Origin: Limnovirga soli
Lineage (GTDB): Bacteria > Bacteroidota > Bacteroidia > Chitinophagales > Chitinophagaceae
Length of the DNA: 64,000 nt
Direction: 5' to 3'
Assembly (NCBI RefSeq): GCF_013106755.1
Contig: NZ_WHPF01000012.1
Span: forward strand, 62,001-126,000
In this document: positions 36,874 through 46,605 of the stretch, piece by piece
Position numbering within the stretch: position 1 is the stretch's first letter
Layout of the letters: each line of letters starts with the position of its first letter
The notes under the pieces: model-generated
Seen by the model: only the letters and a program-made list of their open reading frames with translations
Databases searched by the model: none
Told to the model about the DNA's origin: nothing
Program-made: the position numbers and the translations under genes

Positions 36874-37584
36874 ATGACGGGCAGTGTTTATTTAATACCA
36901 ACAGTTTTACATGAAGATGAGCAAGCATTAGCCGCATTGCCGGCTTATATTACGGATGCCATAAAAGCATGTGATGTTTTTTTTGTTGAGCAGGAAAAAA
37001 CCGCACGCAGGTTTTTTAAAAAACTTTGGCGTGAAATGGTTATTGATAATTATGAATGGCATACCATACATAAGGCGGAGGCAGCAGTTAAAGCAAGTTT
37101 TATAGCCTGTTTACAACAAGGTAAAAATATAGGTATTGTGAGCGAAGCCGGTTGTCCGGGTATAGCCGATCCGGGGCAGGTATTGGTAGAAGCTGCACAA
37201 CAGATAAATGCAGTTGTTAAACCATTAGTTGGGCCCAGTTCTATTTTGCTGGCTTTAATGGCTAGTGGTATGAACGGGCAGGGCTTTATGTTTAATGGTT
37301 ATTTGCCTATTGAAACTGCTGAAAGAAAGGTGTCTATAAAAGCATTGGAAACCGACTCGCAAAAAAGAAATTGTACAGAAATTTTTATTGAAACCCCTTA
37401 CCGTAACAATGCCCTTTTAAATGATATTTTGATAACCTGCCATGCAGATACCAGGTTATGTATTGCTGTAGATATTACAGCACCCGGAGAAAGTATTGTT
37501 ACTAAAAAAATTAAGGACTGGAAAAAAGAGCAGGGCATTCAATTACATAAACGCCCTGCTATTTTTTTACTGCATGCAGGATAA
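36874..37584 (+). CDS. RsmI-like SAM-dependent methyltransferase (tetrapyrrole methylase fold)
   Basis: 236 residues from the ATG at 36874 (MTGSVYLIPTVL); the longer frame begins with TTG at 36823 inside the repeat-bearing gap. Family motifs: VYLIPTVL at the N-terminus (in place of the usual VxTPIGN), FFVEQEKTARRFFK, GIVSEAGCPGIADPGQVLVEAA, VGPSSILLALMASGMNGQGFMFNGYLP, and FIETPYRNNALL. RsmI 2'-O-methylates C1402 of 16S rRNA, the same base that RsmH modifies, but Bacteroidota often carry two such paralogs, so the exact target is uncertain. Confidence 0.8.
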   Translation: MTGSVYLIPTVLHEDEQALAALPAYITDAIKACDVFFVEQEKTARRFFKKLWREMVIDNYEWHTIHKAEAAVKASFIACLQQGKNIGIVSEAGCPGIADPGQVLVEAAQQINAVVKPLVGPSSILLALMASGMNGQGFMFNGYLPIETAERKVSIKALETDSQKRNCTEIFIETPYRNNALLNDILITCHADTRLCIAVDITAPGESIVTKKIKDWKKEQGIQLHKRPAIFLLHAG

Positions 37585-37585
37585 T

Positions 37586-37990
37586 TTACTTGCCCTGCAG
37601 TGTTGGCGTTACGCCTTTATCCAGTGTAACACCTTTTATTTGGTAAACACTGTCTACAATATATACCTGCATGCCGCGCCATGGTAATGCACCAAGGTAT
37701 TCGCGGTATTGCACCTGTACCTCGGTGCCCGGGTTATCGTTAAGTAGTTTGGCTACTCTTTCGTTTTCTACGCTAAATTCAAACTCGTTGCTTTGTACAT
37801 TGGCTTTAAAACCACTCTGTATTATTTTACCTTCCCAGGTTTTAAAGAGCACACCTTTTTCCATAAAAGTGTTTAAAACGCCAGCCCTGGTGCCTACAGC
37901 AAATACCCAGTAATAGCGGAAATAAAAAAAGATGGCAAATGATAATACAAACACAAGTGTTATGTAGCGGATAATTTTTTTCTTATTCAT
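37586..37990 (-). CDS. Single-pass membrane protein of unknown function
   Basis: 134 residues: basic start MNKKKIIRY, one membrane segment (about 9-30), then an extracytoplasmic domain with GTRAGVLNTFMEKGVLFKTWEGKI and ENERVAKLLNDNPGTEVQVQYREYL. The pattern (x-G-x-R-x-G-x-L...KG-x-x-FKTWEG) recurs in many Bacteroidota small proteins, some mislabelled as 6-phosphogluconate dehydrogenase; no catalytic function is supported. One bp downstream of the M28 peptidase gene, so co-transcribed with it. Confidence 0.7.
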   Translation of the reverse strand: MNKKKIIRYITLVFVLSFAIFFYFRYYWVFAVGTRAGVLNTFMEKGVLFKTWEGKIIQSGFKANVQSNEFEFSVENERVAKLLNDNPGTEVQVQYREYLGALPWRGMQVYIVDSVYQIKGVTLDKGVTPTLQGK

Positions 37991-37991
37991 A

Positions 37992-39383
37992 TTATAAGCC
38001 GTATTTATCTACAAGATACAAAAGAGCAGCCATGTTTACAGCACCCAGTTTTAGTTCTCTGATATTCACCGATTCAAACACATCTGATGCTGCATGGTGC
38101 ACATCAAAGTAGCGTTGCGAGTCTGGCTGAAGGCCGGCCATGGGTGTTTTGAAGGCTTCTTTTAAATATCCTATATCAGCACCACCACCGCCCTGGGTAA
38201 AACCATCGCCGCCATAGGGAGTGAATAGCGGCTTCCAGCTATTTAATTTTGACCAAACGGCAGTATTTACATCAAAGCCAAAACCACGTGGCGTAAAGCC
38301 GCCTTCGTCAGATTCCAGTGCAAATATGTGTTTCTCATTTTTTTCTTTAGCAACCGCAGCATATTGTTTACCACCCCTTGTTCCATTTTCTTCATTGGCA
38401 AATAAAACAAACCTGATAGTATGCTTTGGTTTAAAACCCAAAGCGGCAAAAACCCTTAAAACTTCAATGGTTTGAATGATGCCTGCACCATCATCGTGTG
38501 CCCCTTCGTTAACATCCCAGCTATCCAGATGGCCCCCAACGGTTATGATTTCATTGGGGTATTCAGTACCTGTTAACTCGCCAATTATATTATGGCCAAT
38601 AGTATCTGGCAACATTTTGCCATAGGTAAAAATTTGTGCGGTTATATTGGTGTTGTTATCCAATAAGCTATCTAATTTTTCTACGTCCCTAAGTCCTACA
38701 GCTACGGCTGGAATTTTTGGTAAACTATCTGCATAATTCATGGCACCGGTATGGGGGTTGTTATCCATGGCATGTGTCATAGACCTTACCATTACTGCTA
38801 CAGCACCATATTTGGCAGCACGACTGGCACCGGCACCACGATACATTACATTTTTACCATAAGATTGAAATGTTTTAATAAATGTTTCTTCAAAGGGTAC
38901 ATTATAAAAAACAATTTTACCTTTTATTTCGGATTTTCTTTTCTCCAGTTCGTCAAAGCTATTTACCCTTATAACTGGTGCAGTTACGCCTTTTGGTCCG
39001 CTGCCTTCAGAATTGCCTAAAGCCAATACGTTTAAAGGCATATTTACAATTTTACCTTTACCGGCGGTGAAAGAAACAGTTGCTTTGTCTTTACCACCGC
39101 GTACCCAATGTGGTACCATACATTCCTGCATGCTAACTTTATCGGCGCCGGATTGATCCATGATGCTATAACCCCAGTTTTCGGCCTGTACCATTTGCGG
39201 GGATCCGGCCAAACGCCCACCTATTTTTTTGGTAAGATAAAACAGGTTATTATAGGCAGCCCTGCTAACCATAATGTTATCTGATATGGTTTTAATAAAT
39301 ACAGAGTCTGCAGTATAGTTTTGAGTTTGCTGGGCCAGAGCTGCTACGGGTAATGCGAACAGTAGGAAACATATTTTTTTCAT
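37992..39383 (-). CDS. Secreted M28 family metallopeptidase
   Basis: 463 residues with a signal peptide (cleaved after about ALAQ, residue 18). A PA-like insert (RGAGASRAAKYGAVAVMVRSM) precedes the zinc domain, whose ligands are in GGHLDSWDVNEGAHDDGAG, ANEENGTRGG, ESDEGG and FDVHHAASD. This is the layout of bacterial carboxypeptidase Q-like M28 enzymes, active outside the cytoplasm on peptides. Precise specificity unknown. Confidence 0.9.
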   Translation of the reverse strand: MKKICFLLFALPVAALAQQTQNYTADSVFIKTISDNIMVSRAAYNNLFYLTKKIGGRLAGSPQMVQAENWGYSIMDQSGADKVSMQECMVPHWVRGGKDKATVSFTAGKGKIVNMPLNVLALGNSEGSGPKGVTAPVIRVNSFDELEKRKSEIKGKIVFYNVPFEETFIKTFQSYGKNVMYRGAGASRAAKYGAVAVMVRSMTHAMDNNPHTGAMNYADSLPKIPAVAVGLRDVEKLDSLLDNNTNITAQIFTYGKMLPDTIGHNIIGELTGTEYPNEIITVGGHLDSWDVNEGAHDDGAGIIQTIEVLRVFAALGFKPKHTIRFVLFANEENGTRGGKQYAAVAKEKNEKHIFALESDEGGFTPRGFGFDVNTAVWSKLNSWKPLFTPYGGDGFTQGGGGADIGYLKEAFKTPMAGLQPDSQRYFDVHHAASDVFESVNIRELKLGAVNMAALLYLVDKYGL

Positions 39384-39482
39384 GTGTATTATTTGAATAT
39401 CTGTAGCGAATGTATTTCTTATTTACAGCTCAAACAACCTGTTTTTACGGGCTGATTGTTTTAGCTGCCATAAAAGAGGAAC

Positions 39483-39502
39483 GTACAAGTGAGTGACACA
39501 AC
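39483..39502 (+). repeat. Dispersed repeat, type II copy (P)
   Basis: GTACAAGTGAGTGACACAAC, preceded by the module GCTGCCATAAAAGAGGAAC (39464-39482) otherwise seen with type III cores. It lies in the divergent gap between the M28 peptidase and bshA. Confidence 0.9.
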
Positions 39503-39655
39503 AGGTGATGACATAAAATGCTATTGCTCGCTAACAAATATGGGTAGCCAAACTGCCTGTATGCGTTAACTAAATGTTGCATATTTTGTAATTGTACGAA
39601 AGGCATGGCAATAAGCCGAAATGATTGTTACTTTGCCACATTAAAAGAATGCCAT

Positions 39656-40798
39656 ATGCGTATAGGTATAGTTTGTTACCCCACTTTTGGTGGTAGCGGG
39701 GTTTTAGCAACGGAATTAGGAAAAGCACTTGCAGATAAAGGCCATAGCGTACATTTTATTACGTACCAGCAACCGGTTAGACTAAATGTTTTTAATGCCA
39801 ATATATATTATCACGAAGTAAGGGTGCCCACTTACCCTTTGTTCGATTATCCGCCTTACGAAATAGCCCTGGCCAGTACCATGGTAGATGTAATTAATAA
39901 TCACGATTTGGATTTGTTACATGTGCATTATGCTATTCCGCATGCCAGTGCAGCTTATATGGCCAAGCAAATTGTACAAAAAAGTGGCAGAACCATTCCC
40001 TTTATTACCACATTACATGGCACAGATATTACGTTGGTGGGTAAAGATAAAACCTATGAACCCGTTGTTACTTTTTCTATCAATGAAAGCGATGCCATTA
40101 CTGCAGTGTCGAATAACCTTAGGGAAGAAACTTTTCACTCATTTAAAATAACAAAAGAAATAGATGTTATTTACAATTTTGTAGATGTAAAACGCTTTAG
40201 TAAAAAGCCCATTGATGCTTTTAGACAGGTAATTGCGCCAAAGGGTGAAAAAATTATGGTGCATGCTTCAAACTTTAGAAAAATAAAAAGAGTAAATGAT
40301 GTTATAAAAGTATTTGCCAAAGTAAGAAAAGAAATACCTGCCAAATTGCTTATGATTGGCGATGGGCCTGAAAGACCTGTATCAGAAGAACTGGCCAAAG
40401 AACTGGGTGTGCATGATGATGTACGTTTTGTAGGTAAGCAGGAGCAAATAGAGGAAATATTACTGGTGTCAGATATGTTTATTCTTCCCTCAGAATATGA
40501 GAGTTTTGGTTTGGCTGCCTTAGAAGCAATGGCCGCCAGTGTGCCGGTAATTAGCACCAATACAGGTGGTTTGCCCGAAATAAATATACATGGTGTTACA
40601 GGCTATACTGCCAATTTGGGAGATGTTGATACCATGAGCCGATATGCTATAGAAGCTTTTAGCGACGATGCATTATTGGCAAGTTTAAAAGAAGGTGCTT
40701 TTCAACAGGCACTTAAATTTGATATACACAATATTGTGCCCATTTACGAAAAACTGTACAGCCGCTTTTGCCGGATGAGTGATATTGAAATGCCTTAG
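39656..40798 (+). CDS. bshA: N-acetyl-alpha-D-glucosaminyl L-malate synthase BshA
   Basis: First step of bacillithiol synthesis: joins GlcNAc from UDP-GlcNAc to L-malate. GT4 fold, 380 residues from the ATG at 39656 (MRIGIVCYPTFGGSGVLATELG); the longer frame adds 17 residues before the first beta strand. Diagnostic motifs: YPTFGGSGV, HYAIPHASAAYMA, TTLHGTDITLVG, VSNNLREET, IYNFVDVKRF, and LPSEYESFGLAALEAMA. The 380-residue length and full match over the acceptor domain favour BshA over other GT4 enzymes. bshB and bshC are not in the window. Confidence 0.92.
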   Translation: MRIGIVCYPTFGGSGVLATELGKALADKGHSVHFITYQQPVRLNVFNANIYYHEVRVPTYPLFDYPPYEIALASTMVDVINNHDLDLLHVHYAIPHASAAYMAKQIVQKSGRTIPFITTLHGTDITLVGKDKTYEPVVTFSINESDAITAVSNNLREETFHSFKITKEIDVIYNFVDVKRFSKKPIDAFRQVIAPKGEKIMVHASNFRKIKRVNDVIKVFAKVRKEIPAKLLMIGDGPERPVSEELAKELGVHDDVRFVGKQEQIEEILLVSDMFILPSEYESFGLAALEAMAASVPVISTNTGGLPEINIHGVTGYTANLGDVDTMSRYAIEAFSDDALLASLKEGAFQQALKFDIHNIVPIYEKLYSRFCRMSDIEMP

Positions 40799-40880
40799 TT
40801 CGCATTCCATAAGTGCAAATTCACTTACTTTTTTGCGGTGAAAAATGTGTAGCCATGCAGTTGTTTTGCTATGTAGCATC

Positions 40881-40900
40881 CTTGCGTCGCACACTTGTAC
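40881..40900 (-). repeat. Dispersed repeat, type I consensus copy (Q)
   Basis: Exact consensus on the minus strand, followed by GATGCTACATAGC. No clear second box. Convergent gap between bshA and mlaE. Confidence 0.95.
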
Positions 40901-40961
40901 TGCAGTAGGCAAGGCAGCTAAAAGAGCCCTTAAATAGTGAATTGGTTGAGAGGTTAAATGC

Positions 40962-41705
40962 TTAGAGGAAAATAGCTGCCAGTATATAATCGGCAAATAA
41001 AATCATAATACAACTTACCACCACCGAGGTGGTACTGGCACGGCCAATTTCCAATGCGCCACCTTGTACATGATACCCATAGTAAGCGGGTATACTACTA
41101 ATAATAAACGCAAATGTATAAGCCTTATACAAGGCAAAATTAATGTTGAAAATATTCAGGTTTTGGCGTAAGCCATTATCAAAAATTTCTGGTGGCAATA
41201 TGCCGGACATGGCGCCTGCTGTTCTACCACCCCAAATTGCGAGCACTGCAGATATGATTACTAAAAAAGGCACCACAATTAAAGCCCCCAGTATTTTGGG
41301 CATAATTAAATAACTGCGGGTATTTATGCCCATTATTTCCAGCGCATCTATTTGTTCTGTGGTGCGCATATTACCCAGTTCACTGGCAATTTTGCTGCCT
41401 ACCACACCAGCCAGTACAATACAAACCACCGTAGGCGATAGTTCAAGAATAACGCTATCACGTACAATTTGTGCAATGGTGGCTTGAGGCACTAATGGAC
41501 TAACCAACTGATATGCCGTTTGTACCGTAGTTACTGCACCCAAAAACAAGGATATGATGATGACAATGGGTAAGGAGCCAATACCAATTTCGCTGCATTG
41601 GTGCATGAGTTCTTTCCAGTACATTTTCATGTTCTCGGGTTTGGTAAACATGCTGCGCAGCATTACCAAAAACTTGCCTAAATGATTTAAAAAACGTGAT
41701 AACAC
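40962..41705 (-). CDS. mlaE: MlaE/YrbE-type lipid ABC transporter permease
   Basis: Inner-membrane permease of a phospholipid transport system between the membranes. Motifs: ENMKMYWKELMHQCSEIGIGSLPIVIIISLFLGAV, the conserved ELSPTVVCIVLAGVVGSKIASELGNMRTTEQIDALEIMG, and YHVQGGALEIGRASTTSVV. The longest frame starts with TTG at 41783, inside a dispersed repeat; a GTG at 41705 (VLSRFLNHLGKFL) gives 247 residues, the usual size, and is preferred. No mlaF or mlaD gene follows, which is unusual. Confidence 0.87.
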   Translation of the reverse strand: MLSRFLNHLGKFLVMLRSMFTKPENMKMYWKELMHQCSEIGIGSLPIVIIISLFLGAVTTVQTAYQLVSPLVPQATIAQIVRDSVILELSPTVVCIVLAGVVGSKIASELGNMRTTEQIDALEIMGINTRSYLIMPKILGALIVVPFLVIISAVLAIWGGRTAGAMSGILPPEIFDNGLRQNLNIFNINFALYKAYTFAFIISSIPAYYGYHVQGGALEIGRASTTSVVVSCIMILFADYILAAIFL

Positions 41706-41777
41706 AATTCTATTTTTTAGTTGGTTTATTGCCTGCCTGTACGTTGTTGTATATGCATGGCTGCCAATGGTGCTGTT

Positions 41778-41797
41778 GTACAAGTGTGCGACACAAG
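41778..41797 (+). repeat. Dispersed repeat, type I/II intermediate (R)
   Basis: GTACAAGTGTGCGACACAAG: only one of the two CpG steps of the type I dyad is changed, making it intermediate between types I and II. Second box CCCGGC at 41821-41826. It overlaps the spurious 5' extension of mlaE. Confidence 0.9.
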
Positions 41798-41870
41798 CAG
41801 GTTAAATAGCACTACTATAGCCCGGCTAAAAAATGCATTTTTATGTGCATTAAGTAACCGGTAATTTGTG

Positions 41871-44210
41871 TTATTTACCGTGGCCTTTTTTTAAGCGCTT
41901 CCACCAGGGCGATTTGCTTATTTCATCTTCTACGTTGGCCATGCTTTTCATTTGCGCATCTACTACTGCAATATTAGCCATATTAATAATATTACGCACC
42001 GTGCTGCCCAATTGTAAAACGTGTACCGGTTTTTTTAAGCCCAGCAAGATGGGGCCTATCGCATCGGCGCCACCCAATTCTTTTAACAGGTTATAAGCTA
42101 CGTTTCCTGCTGCCAGATTGGGGAAAATTAGCACATTTACATCATGATCTACCAGGGTGCTAAACGGATAGTTGTCTTTAAGTATGTCTTTGTTAAATGG
42201 TACCCACGCCTGCATTTCACCATCTATAATTAAGGATGGATCTCTTTCTTTTACCAGTTGTGTAGCTTCTGCCACCAATCTGGCTTCAGGCGAATCACTG
42301 CTGCCGAAATTACTGTAACTAAGCATAGCAATGCGTGGGGGAATGTTAAAGCTTTTTACTTCGCGTACCACCATCATGGTAATATCTGCCAATTCTTCGG
42401 CAGTTGGGTTAAAATTTACCGTGGTATCTGCCAGAAATAATGGGCCTTTGCGGGTAAGCAATAAATACATACCGGCAATTTTTTTAACGCCATCTTCTAC
42501 GCCAATAATCTGCAATGCCGGCCTTATTGTTTCTGCATAGTTTTTGGTAAGACCCGAAATCATGGCATCGGCATCGCCGGTTTCTACCATCATGCAACCA
42601 AAATTGTTGCGTTCCCGCATTAGCTTTTTACTTTCATAAAAATTAAGTCCGCGGCGTTGCCTTTTCTTAAAATAAAGTTCAGCGTAATAATTGCGTTTTG
42701 CCTCTGTTTCATGGCTGCGTGAATCTATTATGGGCAGATCTTCAATATCAATATTGTTTTCATGCGCAATACGTTTTATTTTGGCTTCTTCGCCTAATAA
42801 AATAGGGTAGGCTATGCCATCATCGTAAATAATGCTGGCAGCTTTTAGTATTTTTTGGTTATCTGCTTCTGCAAATACAATGCGTTTGGGGTCTTTACGG
42901 GCTTTGTGGCCAATAATACGCATTACCTGATTATCCAGTCCAAGTCTTTTATTTAGTTCTACCGTATAGGCATCCCAGTTATCAATGGTTTTTTGTGCTA
43001 CACCGCTTTCAATGGCAGCTTTAGCTACAGCAGGTGCAATTGCCGCCAATAAACGGGGATCTAATGGTTTTGGCATGATATATAATGGACCAAATGCCAT
43101 TGTTTTTTGGTTGTAAGCCATATTAACAATGTCTGGTACAGGTGTTTTGGCCAGTTGGGCCAGGGCCTTAACCGCCGCCAGTTTCATGGCTTCGTTTATT
43201 TGTTTGGCACGCACATCCAAAGCACCCCTGAAAATATATGGAAAGCCCAATACATTGTTCACCTGGTTAGGGTAATCGCTACGGCCGGTGGCCATAATTA
43301 AATCTTTTCTAACCGCTGTTGCATTTTCGTAGGTAATTTCCGGATCAGGGTTGGCCATGGCAAAGGCGATGGGGTTTTTGGCCATGCTTTTTATCATATC
43401 CTGTGTTACCACATTGCCTACGCTAAGGCCAAGAAAAACATCTGCATCTTTCATGGCGGTGGCCAGTGTCCAATCGCTTTTCTCTACAGCAAATTTTTTG
43501 CGAATGTCTCCCAAATCTGTTCGGCCTTTGTGTAGTACACCATCTTTATCAAACAAAATAAAATTTTCGTAACGTGCACCCAATGCCACATATAATTGCG
43601 CACAGGCCATAGCGGCGGCGCCGGCGCCATTTACCACAATACGTACTTTTTCTATTTTCTTTTTTTGCAGTTCAAGTGCGTTTAATAATGCTGCGCTGCT
43701 AATAATGGCAGTGCCATGCTGGTCGTCGTGCATTACGGGAATATTGCATTGTTCACGCAACATTTTTTCAATGTAAAAGCATTCTGGTGCTTTTATATCT
43801 TCCAGGTTAATACCGCCAAAAGTGGGTTCCAGGGCTTTAACTATCTGTACAAATTTTTCGGGGTCTTTTTCGTTAATCTCAATATCAAATACATCAATAT
43901 CGGCAAAAATTTTAAACAATACCGCCTTGCCTTCCATTACTGGTTTACTGGCTTCGGCACCAATATCACCTAAACCCAATACGGCTGTACCATTGGTTAT
44001 TACTGCTACCAGATTGCCCTTGGCAGTGTATTTGTAAATTTCTTCCCGGTTTTTAAAAATTTCTTTACAGGGCTCGGCAACACCAGGGCTATAGGCCAAA
44101 GAAAGATCTCTTTGTGTTTTAGCTTCTTTGGTAGGTATTACTTCAATTTTGCCCGGCCGGCCTGAGGAGTGATATTCCAGCGCTTGTTCTACATTAAGTT
44201 TGTTAGACAT
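41871..44210 (-). CDS. maeB: NADP-dependent malic enzyme with phosphotransacetylase-like domain
   Basis: Oxidative decarboxylation of malate to pyruvate, linking the TCA cycle to NADPH supply. 779 residues: malic N domain ([36 protein letters not shown]), NAD(P) domain ([36 protein letters not shown]), then from about 430 a PTA-like domain ([67 protein letters not shown]). The second domain is regulatory rather than catalytic in known MaeB proteins. Monocistronic, between two repeat-bearing gaps. Confidence 0.95.
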   Translation of the reverse strand: MSNKLNVEQALEYHSSGRPGKIEVIPTKEAKTQRDLSLAYSPGVAEPCKEIFKNREEIYKYTAKGNLVAVITNGTAVLGLGDIGAEASKPVMEGKAVLFKIFADIDVFDIEINEKDPEKFVQIVKALEPTFGGINLEDIKAPECFYIEKMLREQCNIPVMHDDQHGTAIISSAALLNALELQKKKIEKVRIVVNGAGAAAMACAQLYVALGARYENFILFDKDGVLHKGRTDLGDIRKKFAVEKSDWTLATAMKDADVFLGLSVGNVVTQDMIKSMAKNPIAFAMANPDPEITYENATAVRKDLIMATGRSDYPNQVNNVLGFPYIFRGALDVRAKQINEAMKLAAVKALAQLAKTPVPDIVNMAYNQKTMAFGPLYIMPKPLDPRLLAAIAPAVAKAAIESGVAQKTIDNWDAYTVELNKRLGLDNQVMRIIGHKARKDPKRIVFAEADNQKILKAASIIYDDGIAYPILLGEEAKIKRIAHENNIDIEDLPIIDSRSHETEAKRNYYAELYFKKRQRRGLNFYESKKLMRERNNFGCMMVETGDADAMISGLTKNYAETIRPALQIIGVEDGVKKIAGMYLLLTRKGPLFLADTTVNFNPTAEELADITMMVVREVKSFNIPPRIAMLSYSNFGSSDSPEARLVAEATQLVKERDPSLIIDGEMQAWVPFNKDILKDNYPFSTLVDHDVNVLIFPNLAAGNVAYNLLKELGGADAIGPILLGLKKPVHVLQLGSTVRNIINMANIAVVDAQMKSMANVEDEISKSPWWKRLKKGHGK

Positions 44211-44380
44211 AATTCTTGTATCTTTTATTTAAACTGTACGGCAGCAAATGCTTATTGTAGTGCACGTAATTTTTGTAAAAGTATGTATGATTATTGTATT
44301 AGTTGTACTGTTATAAAAGTATAGCCATGCAATTGTTAGTTATTTTATGGGCCCGGCAATTAAAGCTAACATGAACTTTA

Positions 44381-44400
44381 CTTGCGTCGCACACTTGTAC
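44381..44400 (-). repeat. Dispersed repeat, type I consensus copy (S)
   Basis: Exact consensus on the minus strand, followed by TAAAGTTC and, further on, TTTAATTGCCGGGC (second box, 44351-44364), which closely matches copy B1 at 5257. Confidence 0.95.
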
Positions 44401-44469
44401 GCTTTTTTGGTAATGCAGCTGTTGAAAATGATAGTTTATTTTGCCTGTCTGCTGCATCATTTATAATCT

Positions 44470-44495
44470 GCAGATGAAAGGATTGCGACGCAAGG
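44470..44495 (+). repeat. Dispersed repeat, type IV copy (T)
   Basis: GCAGATGAAAGG then ATTGCGACGCAAGG, identical over 26 bp to copy N at 32954. Followed by ATGCTGCCAT. Confidence 0.9.
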
Positions 44496-44539
44496 ATGCT
44501 GCCATTTTTGCTGCAGCAGGTATTATAATTAATGGTGCT

Positions 44540-46567
44540 TTAAACAGTAGTTAAATGCTCTGTACTAATTGAAAATATTATTTCGGTACCCTTTTGTGGT
44601 GCGGTATTTATATGAATGGTTTCGCCCATTTTTGAAAGCAGATCGAAGGTGAACATTAAACCCAGACCGGTGCCTTTTTCGTTATTGGTACCGCGGGTGC
44701 TAATAAATTCCCTGTTATTAATTTTCTCCATAATATCTGCATCAATACCCGAACCTTCATCTTTAAATGAAACTGTTATTTTATTTTCTCCGGCGGTGCT
44801 TTGTATGGTAATAGTTTTGCCGCTGGGAGTAAATTTTATGGCATTTGATAACAGGTTTCTAAATACCGTTAAGATGATTTGCTTATCGGTTTTAACCATT
44901 AGGTTTGCCGGAATAAGGTTTTGTACCAGTAATTGTTTATCCTGAATTAATTGGTGATGCATATTAATTACATCTGCCGCACAGGTATGCAGGTTAAAAA
45001 TTTGTTTGTGAATTTTAAGATCACTTATTTGTTCTCTGGCCCAGAGTAAGGTGTTATCCAGCATGCTCATTAAATGGCCGATATCATTATCCAGCAAAAG
45101 GCTTAACTGCGTAAACTCTTCTTCGTTCATGATTTTTTCACGGGTGAGGTATAGGGTGCTTTGCAGGGAGGTAAGCGGTGAGCGTACATCGTGTGCTATC
45201 ATGGAGATAAGCTTATCTTTTACACCATTTATAATGGCCAGTTCTTTATTCTTTTCTGCTGTAAAGAGTTGTAATTCACGGGAAGTTTTTAAAGCTGCAG
45301 TTTTTTGACGGTATAAGAAAAACAGAAAAAAACAGATTAATACAAACACAAAAACCAGTGCTCCCAGCAAATAATTGTTTTTCATTTGCTCGTCCTGCAG
45401 GCGTTTGTTTTCTGCTTCTTTTTCTTTAACCTGTTCTTCTACCTGTGAACGTTGTAAACCTTTGTTTGTTTTATAGTTATAACTACTATCGTAAAGGGTG
45501 GTGTAATATTTAAGGTGAGCATATGCTTCCTGGTAATTGCCCAATACAGAATCTACCTCGGCCATATACCGCAGGTATTTGAGTTGGGGATCAAGAATTT
45601 TAGCTGCTTTAATTTTTTCAAATTCGCTGTGAAATATTTCGGAAGCTTTTTTGTAATCCTTTTCGGCCAGGGCTACCGCACCCAGACCTAATAAAGCCAG
45701 TGCATAATCTGGTTCAGAAATATCACCTTTTTTATAATTGGAAATTGTTTTTTCATAACAGCCTTTAGCCTGTGCGTGTAGTTTAAAGGATTCGTACATA
45801 TCTCCCATTTGCTGGTATACATCAGCAAGCTGATAAGGTTGCTCAAGCTGGGTAAATATGTTTATAGCTTCAGTAAAATGAAAAACAGAGGAGTCTAGCC
45901 GATTGGTAGCACCGAAAAGCTTGGCAAAATTTATTTCAAGATCGCCTAAATGGGCTTTGGAAGCGGGATCGTTTAATAACATTTTCCTGCCCATTCGTAA
46001 ATAGTTTTCGCCTTCTTTTATTTTCCCTACTCCAAAATATTCGGTGCCTAAATAATCATAAATAAACCCCCTTTCAGGAGATTCTACGGTTTGATCAACA
46101 TATTTCAGGGCTTTATTGGTATTAATAAGGGCTTTATTCCAATCGTTTTCTATTTCGTATACATAGGCAATACTCAGGTAAGCTTCTCTTAAATAATAGG
46201 GAGAGTTTATTTTTTCTGCATACTCCAGAAGGGTAAATGCCTTTTTTAAAGCTTCGGTAGTTTTGTATTGCCAGGTATATACGCTTGTTAATTGGCGTAA
46301 AGCGGCACAGGTAAAGCTATCAATATTTATTTTTTTGCCCAGGCTGTCGGCCTGTAATGCATAACCTTCAGCTGAACGTAAATTGCTTGTTTGGTATCCT
46401 TTTGAAATTTGGATTAATAATTTTAATGAGGTTGTATCGTTCCCGGAATGTTCTTTTAGTTGTTGCAATAAACCATCTATTTCAATTTGTTGGGCATAGC
46501 TTTTTACCAGCATGACCATACAGCAGGCAACAATTATAATGCGTTTAAAAAAAGCTGAGCAATGCAT
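44540..46567 (-). CDS. TPR-containing sensor histidine kinase
   Basis: 675 residues from the ATG at 46567, where a signal peptide begins (MHCSAFFKRIIIVACCMVMLVKSYAQ); the longer frame would run into the preceding M20 gene. Residues about 40-350 form tandem TPR helices in the periplasm (e.g. YLREAYLSIAYVYEIENDWNKALINTNKAL). A coiled coil (QVEEQVKEKEAENKRLQDEQ), one membrane segment (NYLLGALVFVFVLICFFLFFLY), then HisKA (MIAHDVRSPLTSLQ with the His) and HATPase_c (NLLSNAIKFTPSG, DEGSGID, GTGLGLMF). No response regulator is adjacent. Stimulus unknown. Confidence 0.9.
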   Translation of the reverse strand: MHCSAFFKRIIIVACCMVMLVKSYAQQIEIDGLLQQLKEHSGNDTTSLKLLIQISKGYQTSNLRSAEGYALQADSLGKKINIDSFTCAALRQLTSVYTWQYKTTEALKKAFTLLEYAEKINSPYYLREAYLSIAYVYEIENDWNKALINTNKALKYVDQTVESPERGFIYDYLGTEYFGVGKIKEGENYLRMGRKMLLNDPASKAHLGDLEINFAKLFGATNRLDSSVFHFTEAINIFTQLEQPYQLADVYQQMGDMYESFKLHAQAKGCYEKTISNYKKGDISEPDYALALLGLGAVALAEKDYKKASEIFHSEFEKIKAAKILDPQLKYLRYMAEVDSVLGNYQEAYAHLKYYTTLYDSSYNYKTNKGLQRSQVEEQVKEKEAENKRLQDEQMKNNYLLGALVFVFVLICFFLFFLYRQKTAALKTSRELQLFTAEKNKELAIINGVKDKLISMIAHDVRSPLTSLQSTLYLTREKIMNEEEFTQLSLLLDNDIGHLMSMLDNTLLWAREQISDLKIHKQIFNLHTCAADVINMHHQLIQDKQLLVQNLIPANLMVKTDKQIILTVFRNLLSNAIKFTPSGKTITIQSTAGENKITVSFKDEGSGIDADIMEKINNREFISTRGTNNEKGTGLGLMFTFDLLSKMGETIHINTAPQKGTEIIFSISTEHLTTV

Positions 46568-46605
46568 TGCATTTTTATTTTGGATATTGAAAATGGTATA
46601 AGCCA

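Larger units (their letters stand above)
44211..44539. other. Gap with a head-to-head repeat pair
   Basis: 329 bp upstream of maeB and downstream of the TPR kinase. It carries copies S (minus, 44381) and T (plus, 44470), the same type I/type IV pairing seen at 32790/32954. Nothing else is recognised. Confidence 0.55.

Noticed and set aside
37586-37990. Small membrane protein as 6-phosphogluconate dehydrogenase
   Set aside because: 134 residues with one membrane segment and no NADP fold cannot be that enzyme, although similar proteins sometimes carry the label.
40818-40843. Possible terminator after bshA
   Set aside because: Only a 5-bp TTCAC/GTGAA stem with a long loop; too weak.
41706-41783. 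TTG start of mlaE
   Set aside because: The start codon lies in the TTGTAC end of a dispersed repeat and the added residues are not MlaE-like.
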